Shown here one piece after another: positions 31,280 through 44,500 of a stretch of DNA of 64,000 nucleotides. A program made the translations under genes and the position numbers. The notes beneath the pieces are model-generated. The model was given only the letters and a program-made list of their open reading frames with translations, made no database searches and had not been told where the DNA came from. How positions within the stretch are numbered: position 1 is the stretch's first letter; each line of letters starts with the position of its first letter. The stretch is taken from contig CM059564.1 of the NCBI GenBank assembly GCA_030386875.1, forward strand, positions 65,639,936 to 65,703,935, written 5' to 3'. The stretch comes from Morinoia aosen (lineage: Eukaryota; Arthropoda; Malacostraca; Amphipoda; Talitridae).

Positions 31280-33055
31280 CTGTCTAGTTTCTCAGCGAGC
31301 AGTTTCTTACCTTCTTACAGTGGCTTCATAGCAGACTGCTGCTAATAACTTGGCATGGCTTCTGTAGGGAATTTCTAATTTTACAGCATCCCTCTTCTTA
31401 AATCCCGTCTTACTAGACTTGAAAGGTTCTGGCGAACTGTTGATTGATTTAGAGCATTCCAATCCACATCGCTAGAGGCCCTCTTTCTACTTTTTTTCCT
31501 CTTGTTTGAAAAAGTTATGGCCTTATTGTCATCGAAAGGAAAGAAACAAATGAAATTCTGGGATTCGGTAAGGCGTGCCCACCACAGCCTCGTAAGAGCA
31601 CATTTTCAAATCAAAATTTATTTACTCTATTGTCTCGTAACTACTTGTTATGCGTAAAACACGCGGCAATCGCCTACTTGATTGGAATCTAAAACTCTTT
31701 GGAGATTTATTAATATTCACCATTTTGTGAAACTTGTAAAATAACCCATCTCTGCGATCGTTCGCTCTGTCCAAAAATTTATTTAGAGATGAGTGTTAGA
31801 CGACAGGTGGCAAATCCTAAGTAAAAATGTATTGACTATAATTTGATTATATAAGTCTTCTTTACTACATCCAAAGATTCATTAAATTAAATGAACATTA
31901 AATTCGATTACTTCGTAACTGAGATCTAAACTACCGACATTCGATGGAAATTAATAAAATAAAACATTGACAAATTATCTAATGTATTTACACACTTCAC
32001 CCTACACCGTGTCTTTGGAGTCGACGAAATAAAATGTATACGGCGCCTGTACGCAGGCCGTGAAACCGTTCAGATAAGAGAACACAAGTATGACATTCAG
32101 CACTCATGAAATACTTTGAATCACTGTGAATCTTTAGATCAGCTCAGATGATTTGCGTTTGGTTCTATAACTCAAACAGTTACAGACATCGTAACCAGGT
32201 TAGAAAGTAAACCCACTTGGGGTTTAGCAAGCCCAATTCATGATTACCTAGTGTAAACTGGGGAAAGTCCATAGTTGCAAATTGCTGGTGACCCTAGTGG
32301 AAACTCAACCCTAAATTAATTATTATTATAGAAAGTAAAATTTTGGCGTATTTGTACACATTAAGCTAGACTTTAGGGAAAAAACGTGTCTCTTGTCAGT
32401 CCTAATGCCACCTCGTAGAAAATTCCTCAAAGTCAGTTGATCACTTGAGCAGCCGATCAATACTCCAGTGATAAGTGAGCGTTAACACCGAGAATTTAGC
32501 TGCCAGTTAATGCGTTATAATTGAACTACGTAAAAAGAGCTAAAAATTTAATAATCTTCAAGACACAAAATCTGATTGAGTTCACGAAATTCAACTAATT
32601 TAACTCGTACGCGCATAAAACTAGTCAAATGCTCACTGAAAAGTTCGCACGATGACTCCTTATCAAACACAACATATCCTTATAGCGCCACATGCGAACA
32701 CGAGCCACGCGGATGTAGAAATGACGGGTTTCGCGCAATGCAATTAAAATTAACTCTAAAAATAACAATCTGCGTAGGTTAAACTTAATGTATTACACAT
32801 ATATTAACAAAATCTTAAATATGCCAACAAAAATCTGTAACGGGGTAACAAAGCTGCTCGAACACATCAATGAACAAAATTGCAGGGTAAAAATATTAAT
32901 ATAAATGCATAAAAAAAGATTTGCGAAATGGATGGCAAATCTTTAGGTTCGACTTAAGCTTTACTTTAATACAGTTAAACATTTCGTACTTGTTCCCAGT
33001 ACTAAACGATATTAACTGAGAACAGCACAGATTAGGAGGATAGTTAACCTTTTCC
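31280..33055 (+). other. Intergenic, unassigned
   Basis: AT-rich; no ORF, RNA or repeat recognised. Confidence 0.5.
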
Positions 33056-33069
33056 CTAAACTGTAGCGA

Positions 33070-33358
33070 GTTTAGTTTAGTTTATTAGTTAGTTTAAGCC
33101 TCCCTATCCTCAACAATGAGATGTAAAGAGAGGAAGGAAGAAGGCACCATTTAGTATGGAGTTAAGGGAACGTGGAATCTATGCAGAAAGGGCACAGAAA
33201 CAGAAAGCTAAGAAAGAAGTTCATGAAACAAGAAAAAGTTGAAGAAGAAAGTAGTAGGCGGTGAAAAACAGGACAGCAGTGAACCGAAAAAAGATGGTCC
33301 GTAACACAACAAAACCTATTCTATTTTAACAAAAAGAAAGCCTACCTAACCTTTAGCT
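33070..33358 (-). mobile_element. SINE-like retroposon, 5'-truncated (reverse)
   Basis: Flanked by a perfect 14 bp target duplication CTAAACTGTAGCGA (33056-33069 and 33359-33372). The tail is (AAACT)n instead of AATCT, and the 5' end is truncated before the head hairpins. Confidence 0.93.
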
Positions 33359-33374
33359 CTAAACTGTAGCGAAC

Positions 33375-36300
33375 TCATCGTAAATGCGATTTGCGACATT
33401 TCTGAGAAAGTAAATTTTCAATGCATTTCTCACATGCGGCAGAAAAAGAGCTTTAGGATAATCCATTCCTGAAACAAACCATAAATCAAAGAAAGGAATA
33501 GACGTTAAAATACTTCTTACTACTAATTACAAAACCGCGATAATGAGCTCCAGTGAGACAAACAAGTCTTTCCGGCTGTAAGGTTAGTGCACATTGAATC
33601 CGCAGCGAGTTGTTCTTGCTCAGATTGTCTATTTTGGAAAATTGCGCGAAACGCACACCCGTTTTAAACAATTTCTATTTTCGGAAAGAGTGATGAGAAA
33701 AAGTGCTTAGCTTACAATGCTTGCGCAAGAGATGGGAGTACGAAACTGCATGGCTCACTTAAGATCAAAATAACCTAAAGCAGCAACGGAACAAGAAACA
33801 TCAAATTCTAGGGTTAAAACTAGGGATACGAACACTAGGTTCATGCTATCTACTACATTTAACACTAAACTAGCAACCTCGATAAATAAACTCAACAGCA
33901 TTAACACTGGAACGTATTTAATTTGAAACATAAAATTTCAACCGTCAGCAGTTCCGCGTGAAATGCATCAAATTAGTTACGAAAGTACAATAAAAACGAA
34001 AAATAATTTGTCATACACTACAATTGTTTCTGTCCCTTAGTCAACAATAGAACTTAAGTAAATTTGGCCCATCGAATAATTTCATATACTATGAACGAGA
34101 ACAAAATTTAGTGCTCACGTATGGGTATACCGCTGTTCAACTGGATACGAATTGCTTAGAACCGAACACCAGAACGTGGGAACCTCACTGCTATTATAAG
34201 GCCAAACTTGAAATTTAATGACTGTCATATTACTAAGTTTTTTATGGTTCCCTAAGACAGAAATGCATCCTAACCAATGAGGATCCTCTCGCACAAGATA
34301 CTTGAATATGAATGAAAATTAATTGAGAAGCAATCATATTCGCGCAATCCACTGATGGCACTTCGGCGAACTTCTCGGAAAGTAGAAAAAGAGATAGGAA
34401 AACAGAACCTGTCTGCCCCAAACATGGAGACCCGTAGGAGATACTCGTAACAAGCGATACTCGACGTCCCGACATAGCTCGAGGGCACCACGAACACGCC
34501 CTGGCGAGGGGCTCTGCTATTTTCACACAGTCTGCTGAAGTTCACGCATCCAGATGCAACAAGTTTTCAAAATGCGCGCGAAAAAAAAGCTTGTTGATGA
34601 AAGTAAAAATTATCGAATGAAGTCAAAATGAAGATGAATCATCATCCCACAAATGCCTACAAAATAAAGAACAATAGAGGTCACAATTTACTCGATACTT
34701 ATGTCCAGTTACGTAGCAAGTCAAGCTCTTAAAAGTTAAGAACTTTCAAGTCTTTGAAACATCAACCTACCGATCTGCGGCGGTGAGTAAATGAATTGTC
34801 CATATTTGAGTAAACTTTCGCTCACTCACCTTGCTGATGCACATCGGCCAAGTTTATACATTACTGCATATAATTAAAATTATAGTACACTTATAGCTCA
34901 GTAGTAACTGTGGTTGGTTTTATTAAACTCGACGAATTCGCTAATTTCAAATCCACCGCAGGTAAGCTTAGCCCAATTATAACATCGAATACAAAACAAC
35001 TATAGACAACTGAAGATAGGGTGCTGTTAAACTATGAAGACTTGCATCGAACAAAATGACTTACTTGAACGAAGATTACTGTTCACGAACTTCTCGAATA
35101 ACTATCAACGCTAAATTTTGTATAGACGCAATGGAAAACTTTTTTAAAAGTTTAATCACGTTTACTTCAGTATTGAATTTTCACAGATCAAACGAACATC
35201 CGGCTTTGAAGTGTACACACGATGTTATCTGCACGTGGTTTAAAAACTAGCTATACGCTTTACTTACTAATGCAGTATTGTAAACAAAGGAAGTTAGTAT
35301 ATCAATTAGTTATAAAAAGAGGGAATTTACTCTCACAGCTAAAATATCTATCAATACATCTAATTTATTTTGAAGCCCTGCAATCAAACTCAGAATTCTG
35401 CACGAGTTATACCTTAGGTCAGTTATGGATTAAAAGTAATCTTACGCAACCAACTCGCTACCAAATGCCTATGAACAAACACTACAAGGTTTTTACACAC
35501 GTCCTGGCTCAATGAGCTCAAACCTTACAATACGATGAGGTAAGGAGCAAGCGGAATGAACCGTTCTTATCTCTATCAGCAACGGAAATGTAAAGTGTAG
35601 GCTAGGACTCACGTGCATCAAAGCTCGCGTAACACCAGAAAGCACACTTACTCTACTCACACTAAAGTACAGTACTAGTGAATGCAACATAAAACGTGCA
35701 TTGGAGTCGAAACGTAACTTTTTGAACTTCACAGGGAAGCAGGCCAAAACTTTGCAACCAATTCATCAGAGAACTATGAGTAGCCTCAATGTGTGACCAT
35801 CGCTTTAACTGAAGGAAGAACGTTCTTTGTGTTGAGTAACTCCAGCTCACATTTTTCCGGCTATAGCACAAAAAGGCTCTCAGTTTCATCAACAAGTAAA
35901 TAAAAATGGCAACTACGCTTCTACTTAAGGATACCAACATCTTTTCTGTAGGTCACGAAGCATGAAGGATCCCTCCGAGCAGAATATCCAGCAGTGATAT
36001 CTCTCGCGTATTCTTTTTTTTTAATCTACAAAATCAAGCATTTAGGCATACCAAAACAAACCCTTCTGTTAAAAACAACGAAATGCAAGAGTTTCACACT
36101 TCTAAATTCATATTTTTGTATCGATAATACAATATAAATTTGACATCGCCACTCAGGTAGCTAATTTCTTCAATTCGGACACCAACTCAAAAGTCAATTG
36201 AAATTAATTGCAGCTCATACTACATGAAGTATGGAACTCACTGCACAGCACAGGAATGTCCCCATCTTAATTCATCAGACAACACTGACACAGGCTAGAT

Positions 36301-36760
36301 AAAACCAGATAATTTCCAAAGAAAGGTAACGCAATGCGCACATCAAGGGTGCGAATAATCCTTGTTTGAATGGCATAGTTAAATTTCCCCAGCTTCTCCT
36401 CACTAGAGGCTGAAATGCATTCATGTGACGCAAGTCTCCCTTACAGAACGCATCCTGGTCACCAAAACTTTGCCTGTTGGCATCATTTATTCAAAACAAA
36501 ACTTCCCTCAAGCGTTCGAGCCTCACAATGACTTTCCACAAGCAGCTCTGCATCTGAATCTATCTTTCTCGCTTGTGCTTCTTTTGAAGATCAAACTTAT
36601 AAAGCATTCTACACCAATTCGCAGGAGATTCAAACAGAAATTCTATGCACACTTATTCGATTTAAAGCAATCGGACATAAGAAATATTGGCACAGTGAGA
36701 ACTGCCAAATAAGCGGTCGGTTTCAAACAGCTCAACCTATATATATATTATAAATTAAAC
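33375..36760 (+). other. Intergenic, unassigned
   Basis: AT-rich, with scattered small open frames that show no family motif. I see nothing I can support as a gene. Confidence 0.5.
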
Positions 36761-36989
36761 TTAACACGTTAACCGTCACGTGTACCACCGGTGGTACACG
36801 GAGGGAATTTTCATAATGCTGTGGACCGACCCGAAGTCACAAACTATATTTTTATAAATTCTTAATCAAAGCTACGTAAGGGCCCGATCCACATAATGTT
36901 TGCTGTTTTCAAAATTGCTTACTACAATTGACTCTAAATTTTAGTTGAATATTGAACTTAAGTTTAACCCATGGCGGTTAACGTGTTAA
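36761..36989. mobile_element. TTAA-flanked MITE, 229 bp
   Basis: Ends are TTAACACGTTAACCG with CAC/CCATG following, mirrored at 36970-36989. TTAA at each end is the target duplication typical of piggyBac-type elements. Just inside the left end is a perfect 22 bp palindrome (36779-36800, centre ACCACCGGTGGT). No coding capacity. Confidence 0.8.
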
Positions 36990-38278
36990 AATATCGTAAA
37001 TTTAATGCTTGTATTATTGGCATATTAACGCATAAGTTTGTCAGCTTAATATTTTGCATTCTTGTTAATTTAAGATCTACACGCCCTACAATGCCTCAGA
37101 TCTTAGAAAACAAACTTTGCCAAACGATCAAGTTGTAAGTTACCACATGCATGCAGATTAGGATGCCTCCTAATACCCAGTACTTGGGAGTTGCATCCAC
37201 TCCATTCGTGGTGTCATTTCCTGATCATCTTGGATCGCACTTAGGATTACCTAGGTATTCATTTTGAAGGCCAATTTTTTTATCCGACCCTAAAGAAAAC
37301 AGGTCCAGGCAGATCAGCGTGCACTAGAACAGACATGGTAAGTTTACGCCTCTCATCCAGTCGTCCTCTGAAACATTTTGGCACACTTTCGTAGATACCA
37401 ATTCCTATGGTTACTAGGACTAACCATGTGGAACCTGTCTAAACTGGACCTGCCAACTTATTCATGCACGCGTAAAAATTCGAGTAAAAAGTGCCTACTT
37501 ATTTTAATGAAATGAACTACTCAGTGCAAACCAGAAGTGACCTGAGGTGGGCAAAAAAAGGAAGTCCCTTGATGGCAGGTTATTGACAATTGAAATGGAA
37601 AGCAGCGTAATATCGCACTATAATCTCGGTACTGCCACCCCAACTGTAATACCACGACAATCAGTCATAAATCCAGTTAGACGGTTTGTGTGTCAATCAA
37701 GACTTCAACAGTCACACGATCAGCCACTCAGTCTTCTTAGGTATTCAAAAGTCTCGGAATATGCATGTTCCAAAATTGGCACTTAGTTAACTTGGAGCCT
37801 AGTGTTCAAGGACTATCCAGTATGAGATATGATCTTCTCTTTAGACTGTTAAGAATAAAATAATAGAAGGCAACTGCTATTGCCTCATCGATATTTTGGC
37901 TTTTGATGCCATACGCCGCAATCAAATCGTCAAACATGAGACACATTTCACGGATCTGAACTAGTACTACACTCTGAAGGGTCATCAAAAATTATAATTA
38001 TTGACTTCATTCCTCTTCAAAGCTCCCTCCACATGAATGACAGTAAAATGTAACCTTTACAGCAATTTTTGCATTAAATACTCACTGCGTTGACAATGAT
38101 CTGCCTCGGATTTGGTTAAAATTGCCGTCCTTCAAACCCTTCTCTCTAGCGCTTGCACGGGCTCCTTGCCAGCGCTGGGCCCACCACCAATGCTGTTCCT
38201 GCCAGGCTGCCCTCGGCGCCGCCTCGGCTTCACGCAGCCCTCAGTGAACCTCCTCCTAGTGGGCCCCTTGAGCCAATA
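36990..38278 (-). other. 3' flank / possible 3' UTR of the BTBD6-like gene
   Basis: Lies after the BTBD6 stop on the - strand. No clear AATAAA (TTTATT on the + strand) occurs close to the stop; one is at 36486-36491. The UTR end cannot be fixed from sequence alone. Confidence 0.3.
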
Positions 38279-38512
38279 CTAGGCCAAGTCTCTGTGTTCC
38301 GGCAAGTCCTGCCTCTCAGTGGTGGGACCATAGAATATCAGCTCCGGGATCTGGCCCCCTTGCACCCCGGTGCCGTTGGTCGACTCAGACGAGCAGTGGA
38401 ACATGAACGAGACGCTCGGCAGGCTCACCTCAGACAGGCCCTCCTGGCCGAAGTAAGACAGCTCGGTCCCGTCCAAGATGGCCGACGCGGTGTAGTAAAC
38501 GTCTCGCTCCAC
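38279..38512 (-). CDS. BTBD6: BTBD6-like terminal exon 8
   Basis: Acceptor tttgtcag, stop TAG at 38281-38279. Encodes [20 protein letters not shown] and [19 protein letters not shown], then a 16-residue tail beyond the usual family end. The 31 bp minisatellite begins about 20 bp upstream of its acceptor. Confidence 0.94.
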   Translation of the reverse strand: MERDVYYTASAILDGTELSYFGQEGLSEVSLPSVSFMFHCSSESTNGTGVQGGQIPELIFYGPTTERQDLPEHRDLA

Positions 38513-41500
38513 CTGACAAACTCACAATTAATATACTGAAGTAAAATTGACCATACAATGAATACACTCAGATAAAATTGACCATACAATGAATACACTC
38601 AGGTAAAATTGACCATACAATTACTAAACTCAGGTAAAATTGACCATACAATTACTAAACTCAGGTAAAATTGACCATACAATTACTCAACTCAGGTAAA
38701 ATTGACCATACAATTACTCAACTCAGGTAAAATTGACAATACAACTACTCAACTCAGGTAAAATTGACAATACAATTACTAAACTCAGGTAAAATTGACA
38801 ATACAATTACTAAACTCAGGTAAAATTGACAATACAATTACTAAACTCGGGTAATATTGACCATACAATTACTAAACTCAGGTAAAATTGACCATACAAT
38901 TACTAAACTCAGGTAAAATTGACCATACAATTACTCAACTCAGGTTAAATTAACCATACAATTACTAAACTCAGGTAAAATTGACCATACAATTACTCAA
39001 CTCAGGTAAAATTGACCATACAATTACTCAACTCAGGTAAAATTGACAATACAATTACTAAACTCAGGTAAAATTGACCATACAATTAATACTCGTACAC
39101 TCATTTAAAATTGACAATACAATTACTACACTCAAGTAAAATTGACAATACAATTACTACACTCAAGTAAAATTGACAATACAATTACTACACTTGAGTA
39201 AAATTGACCATACAATTACTACACTTGAGTAAAATTAACCATACAATTAATACACTCAAGTAAAATTGACCAAACTCGCAACTCGCGGAATATCAAGGAA
39301 TAAATATAATTTTTACTAAAAGTACGCCACAAGTACTCTGACCAAATTATTTAAATAAAGGATACTCAAAATGAAACGTTATGGTATGAACCAGGACACT
39401 TGTATGCCCATTGAATCAAAAGATTATTAATAATCTTTAGTAACTAGTTTCTCTACCAAAGGCTTCGATGTTGCTCCTCAAAAATTTAAGCCATTTAAAA
39501 GCACCAAGTTTTTCATAAGGACTATCCAGTTGATGTATTATTCCCCCTTGATTCACAGAAAATTTCCCCTTTCCAAAATTTGATGAAAATTTCACTTGAC
39601 TAATTCTCCAAAATTTACAGCAGACGCTACGTAACAACAAACCTTAACCAGAACACTGAAGAAGGTCAAGCAAATTCACGAGAGTGAAGCTCACATAAAA
39701 TATGTTATAGTTCATAAACTGGCTATGAACACACAAACGTAGAGCAGAGAGCCACAAACCTGCACGGGATGAGGGAAGTATACTGGGAAAGTCGTAGAAG
39801 ATCCGTCACTGAAGAACTTGGTGCTGTGTGAAGCAAGCACCTGAAAACAAATTGGTATAATTATCTCGACGTTCATATTTATGTGATTGAGACAAGTGAT
39901 TCAGAGCCAGTATGGAACATCAAATCAAATAATCGTGCTTATCTCAAAGTGACAACACTAGCCCACGCATAGAACAGTAAATTACAAATGAGATTAGCCG
40001 TAGCACAGATGAGAACAAGTGATCGTAGCGCTATAAGAAAAATTGACTCTCACTAAAGATCATTCCCCGACACAGAAGAGGAAGGCATGTAATCCTGTTC
40101 TAGTCTCTGTTAGGTGACTTTGAATTTCAATTATACAAAGGATCAGCTCTAAGGCTATCATCAATCTGAGTACAAGTGTTCAATTAGTCGTTGTAAATGA
40201 ATAATGAATGATATAAAATTAAGCCTTGATTGTTATTAAAAATAACTAGCAATCTAAAAAATTGACACAGCCACTTGACTGAACTTTAAAGATGAATAAT
40301 AAATAATTATACAAGTATTGCATAACAATACAATGAATAATCAGAAATCAAAGCCGATCCTAAAATGACAAAATAAAAATATTCAGGAAAGGTATATACC
40401 CATATTTCATGAATTCCTCTATGCATAAATCGTGCAGTGAAAGTAAACATGAATCCCTTAGATTAGATTAGATTAGATTAGTCGTTAGTTTTAGCCTCCC
40501 TACCCAGCAACAAATGCGATCCAAAGAGAGGAAGGAGGAAGGCACCATTTAGTATGGAGTTAAGGAAACGCGGAATCTACGCAGAAAGGCATAGAAACAG
40601 TTAGTTGTGAAACAAGATTATGAAACAAGAAAAAGTTGAAGAAGAAAGCAGTAGGTGCTAAAAAACAGGACAGCAGTGAACCGAAAAAAGATGGTCCTTA
40701 ACATAACAAAAACATTTTATTTCAACAAAAAGAAGGCCTACCTAACTCTCAGCTCAGGCCCTCACATTGTCCCCCTGGGAGCGCTAGTTCCCATAGATAC
40801 AATAATTGTATCCCCCTGAGGGGACATGAATCCCTTACGGCGGGCAGACGGGTGAAAATCGAAAGGGAAACAAATCAAAATGTGATCTCACTACAGCAAC
40901 TTGGGGTTATAGACCGACCGGGGTTGAAAATTAGGCCGGGGCCGGGGTCAAAAAATTTGTCATGGCCGGGGCCTGAGCCGAGGCCGGGTTCAGACCGTGT
41001 CAGGACGTGTCACGACAACGTAATGCAAAACACCGGTTAGTGGCTCAATGCATGTTGAATTACGGTTGCGGTTGGTTGTGTAATTATGTCAAATCACTAA
41101 AGTTTTGTAGACTTGCAGTTGCAGTGCTTGTTGAATTATTTAATACAGAAGCAATTATAGTAATTATATGTACCGGGTGTTCCACAAAAAATGTCCCCAA
41201 CTTTTTAATTGGTTCTATCTCCGCTTTAAATTAACATATTTCAATTGTCTTTTTTTCACAATGTAGTAAATCTTGTTTCCTATTCGAATAATTTAAGTTT
41301 TTGAAAATCGTTTAATAACCACTTTACAGTGATCGATTTACTGAAAGAGGCAGAAAAACCAATTGTTCAAAGGAAAAGTTTAAAAACCAACACTCAACAC
41401 TTGTGTTTTTCTTCATTTCTCAATACCTACTGTCAAGAAACGCATTTTCAAAACATCACCTCCATCATTAATAATTCTTCAACAACGAATTGAAGAAGTG

Positions 41501-44500
41501 TTTCAAGAACTAAAAGAAAACGGTGAAATGATCCGTAAAACTCTTCGTTCAATGGTGGCTAAAAGTAATGCTTGCCTTGAGAGAAATGGAGGATATGTTG
41601 AGGGATACTAAATTACTTTTTTTATATACTCTTTATTTAAGGTAATGATGTTACTCCTTTAAATTTTTGTTCTTTCTGTTTTTTCTTTTGAAAGCGCAAA
41701 ATAAGGAAGAATATCAATATTGTTTTAAAAATTTTCCTTTTAACAATTAGTTTTTCTATCCATTTCAGTTAATCGATCAATGTAAAGTGCTTATTAAACG
41801 ATTTTTAAAAACAAAAATTATTCGGAAATACAATACAATTTACTAGATTGTGCCAAATTGACAATTAAAATATGTTAATTTAAAGTGGAGATATAATCAA
41901 TTAAAAATCCAGGGAAATTTTTGTTGCACACTCGGTATAATGACTAAAAGAAGTGCGTCAGCAGTATGGGATTACTTTTAGATATCGATGAAGAGTGTAG
42001 AAATTGCAGTGTGCACCATTTGTGAAGTAAATATACGACGAGGACCGGCTGGTGCATCTCAGAAAACTTTATCAACTAAATATTTATGGGGCCATCTAAA
42101 ATCGACACAAAATGATCAATTCCTGGAAGCTGAAGAAAAACCAAACAAAGAAAAAGAAGTGAAAAATAGAAACAAAACGAATAAGAAGAAAAACTGAATG
42201 TCTATGAATTGAAAACAAACAAAGACAGTTTTGGTTGCAGCAGTGGCAAAACTGCCGATTGTAGCCAGTCGTCTACGTCTACTGGCACACAGCTGACTTT
42301 AAAAGAAACATTTACACAATCTAAAAACTGGCAGCCAAATAATACTGACCAAATACATAGAGAGAAATTGTTAATTTACTGGCTTTGTGACGCACTCAAT
42401 CGTTACGACCATGTAGAAAAGGAAACTTTTTTGAATTTTGTAGGGTTTTTGAATATGAAGTTTCAAGTTCCATCAGAGAAGGTAATTAGAACAAGACTAA
42501 TTCCGGACCTCAGTATCCAAATTCAGTTTGCCATTTCAGAGGAAATACAAAAGCACGTTAATTAACGAAAGTAGCGTCTTCTCAATAACTGCTGATATTA
42601 GGACCTCTCCAAGTCGAAATTCTTTCATGTCAATAACTGCGCACTGGATTATAATTACAATGGATGGTACCATAAATACTGCTTTTTCTTCTCAGTGACT
42701 GCATGTTCTTCAGGATTGCAGTGAAATCGAAAATCTCTTGAGAAATCGTTTTAAATTTGAGTAAAAAACACCTGAATTTTTTACGTGAGGATAGCCGGGC
42801 ACACAAAGCTTTATTCACTTTAAATTAATCCAATTGAAGTTCAATTAAATCCAAATCAAGTTCAATTAAATCCAAATCAAGTTCAATTAAATCCAAATCA
42901 AGTTCAATTAAATCCAAATCAAGTTCAATTAAATCCAAATCAAGTTCAATTAAATCCAAATCAAGTTCAATTAAATCCAAATCAAGTTCAATTAAATCCA
43001 AATCAAGTTCAATTAAATCCAAATCAAGTTCAATTAAATCCAAATCAAGTTCAATTAAATCCAAATCAAGTTCAATTAAATCCAAATCAAGTTCAATTAA
43101 ATCCAAATCAAGTTCAATTAAATCCAAATCAAGTTCAATTAAATCCAAATCAAGTTCAATTAAATCCAAATCAAGTTCAATTAAATCCAAATCAAGTTCA
43201 ATTAAATCCAAATCAAGTTCAATTAAATCCAAATCAAGTTCAATTAAATCCAAATCAAGTTCAATTAAATCCAAATCGAGTTCAATTAAATCCAAATCAA
43301 GTTCAATTAAATCCAAATCGAGTTCAATTAAATCCAAATCAAGTTCAATTAAATCCAAATCAAGTTCAATTAAATCCAAATCAAGTTCAATTAAATCCAA
43401 ATCAAGTTCAATTAAATCCAAATCAAGTTCAATTAAATCCAAATCAAGTTCAATTAAATCCAAATCAAGTTCAATTAAATCCAAATCAAGTTCAATTAAA
43501 TCCAAATCAAGTTCAATTAAATCCAAATCAAGTTCAATTAAATCCAAATCAAGTTCAATTAAATCCAAATCAAGTTCAATTAAATCCAAATCAAGTTCAA
43601 TTAAATCCAAATCAAGTTCAATTAAATCCAAATCAAGTTCAATTAAATCCAAATCAAGTTCAATTAAATCCAAATCAAGTTAAATTAAATCCAAATCAAG
43701 TTAAATTAAATCCAAATCAAGTTCAATTAAATCCAAGTCAAGTTCAAATAAATCCAAGTCAAGTTCAATTAAATCCAAGTCAAGTTCAATTAAATCCAAG
43801 TCAAGTTCAATTAAATCCAAGTCAAGTTCAATTAAATCCAAGTCAAGTTCAATTAAATCCAAGTCAAGTTCAATTAAATCCAAGTCAAGTTCAATTAAAT
43901 CCAAGTCAAGTTCAATTAAATCCAAGTCAAGTTCAATTAAATCCAAGTCAAGTTCAATTAAATCCAAGTCAAGTTCAATTAAATCCAAGTCAAGTTCAAT
44001 TAAATCCAAGTCAAGTTCAATTAAATCCAAGTCAAGTTCAATTAAATCCAAGTCAAGTTCAATTAAATCCAAGTCAAGTTCAATTAAATCCAAGTCAAGT
44101 TCAATTAAATCCAAGTCAAGTTCAATTAAATCCAAGTCAAGTTCAATTAAATCCAAGTCAAGTTCAATTAAATCCAAGTCAAGTTCAATTAAATCCAAGT
44201 CAAGTTCAATTAAATCCAAGTCAAGTTCAATTAAATCCAAGTCAAGTTCAATTAAATCCAAGTCAAGTTCAATTAAATCCAAGTCAAGTTCAAATTAATC
44301 CAAGTCAAGTTCAAATTAATCCAAGTCAAGTTCAAATTAATCCAAGTCAAGTTCAAATTAATCCAAGCCAAGCTCAAATTAATCCAAGCCAAGCTCAAAT
44401 TAATCCAAGCCAAGCTCAAATTAATCCAAGCCAAGCTCAAATTAATCCAAGCCAAGATCAAATTAATCCAAGTCAAGTTCAAATTAATCCAAGTCAAGTT

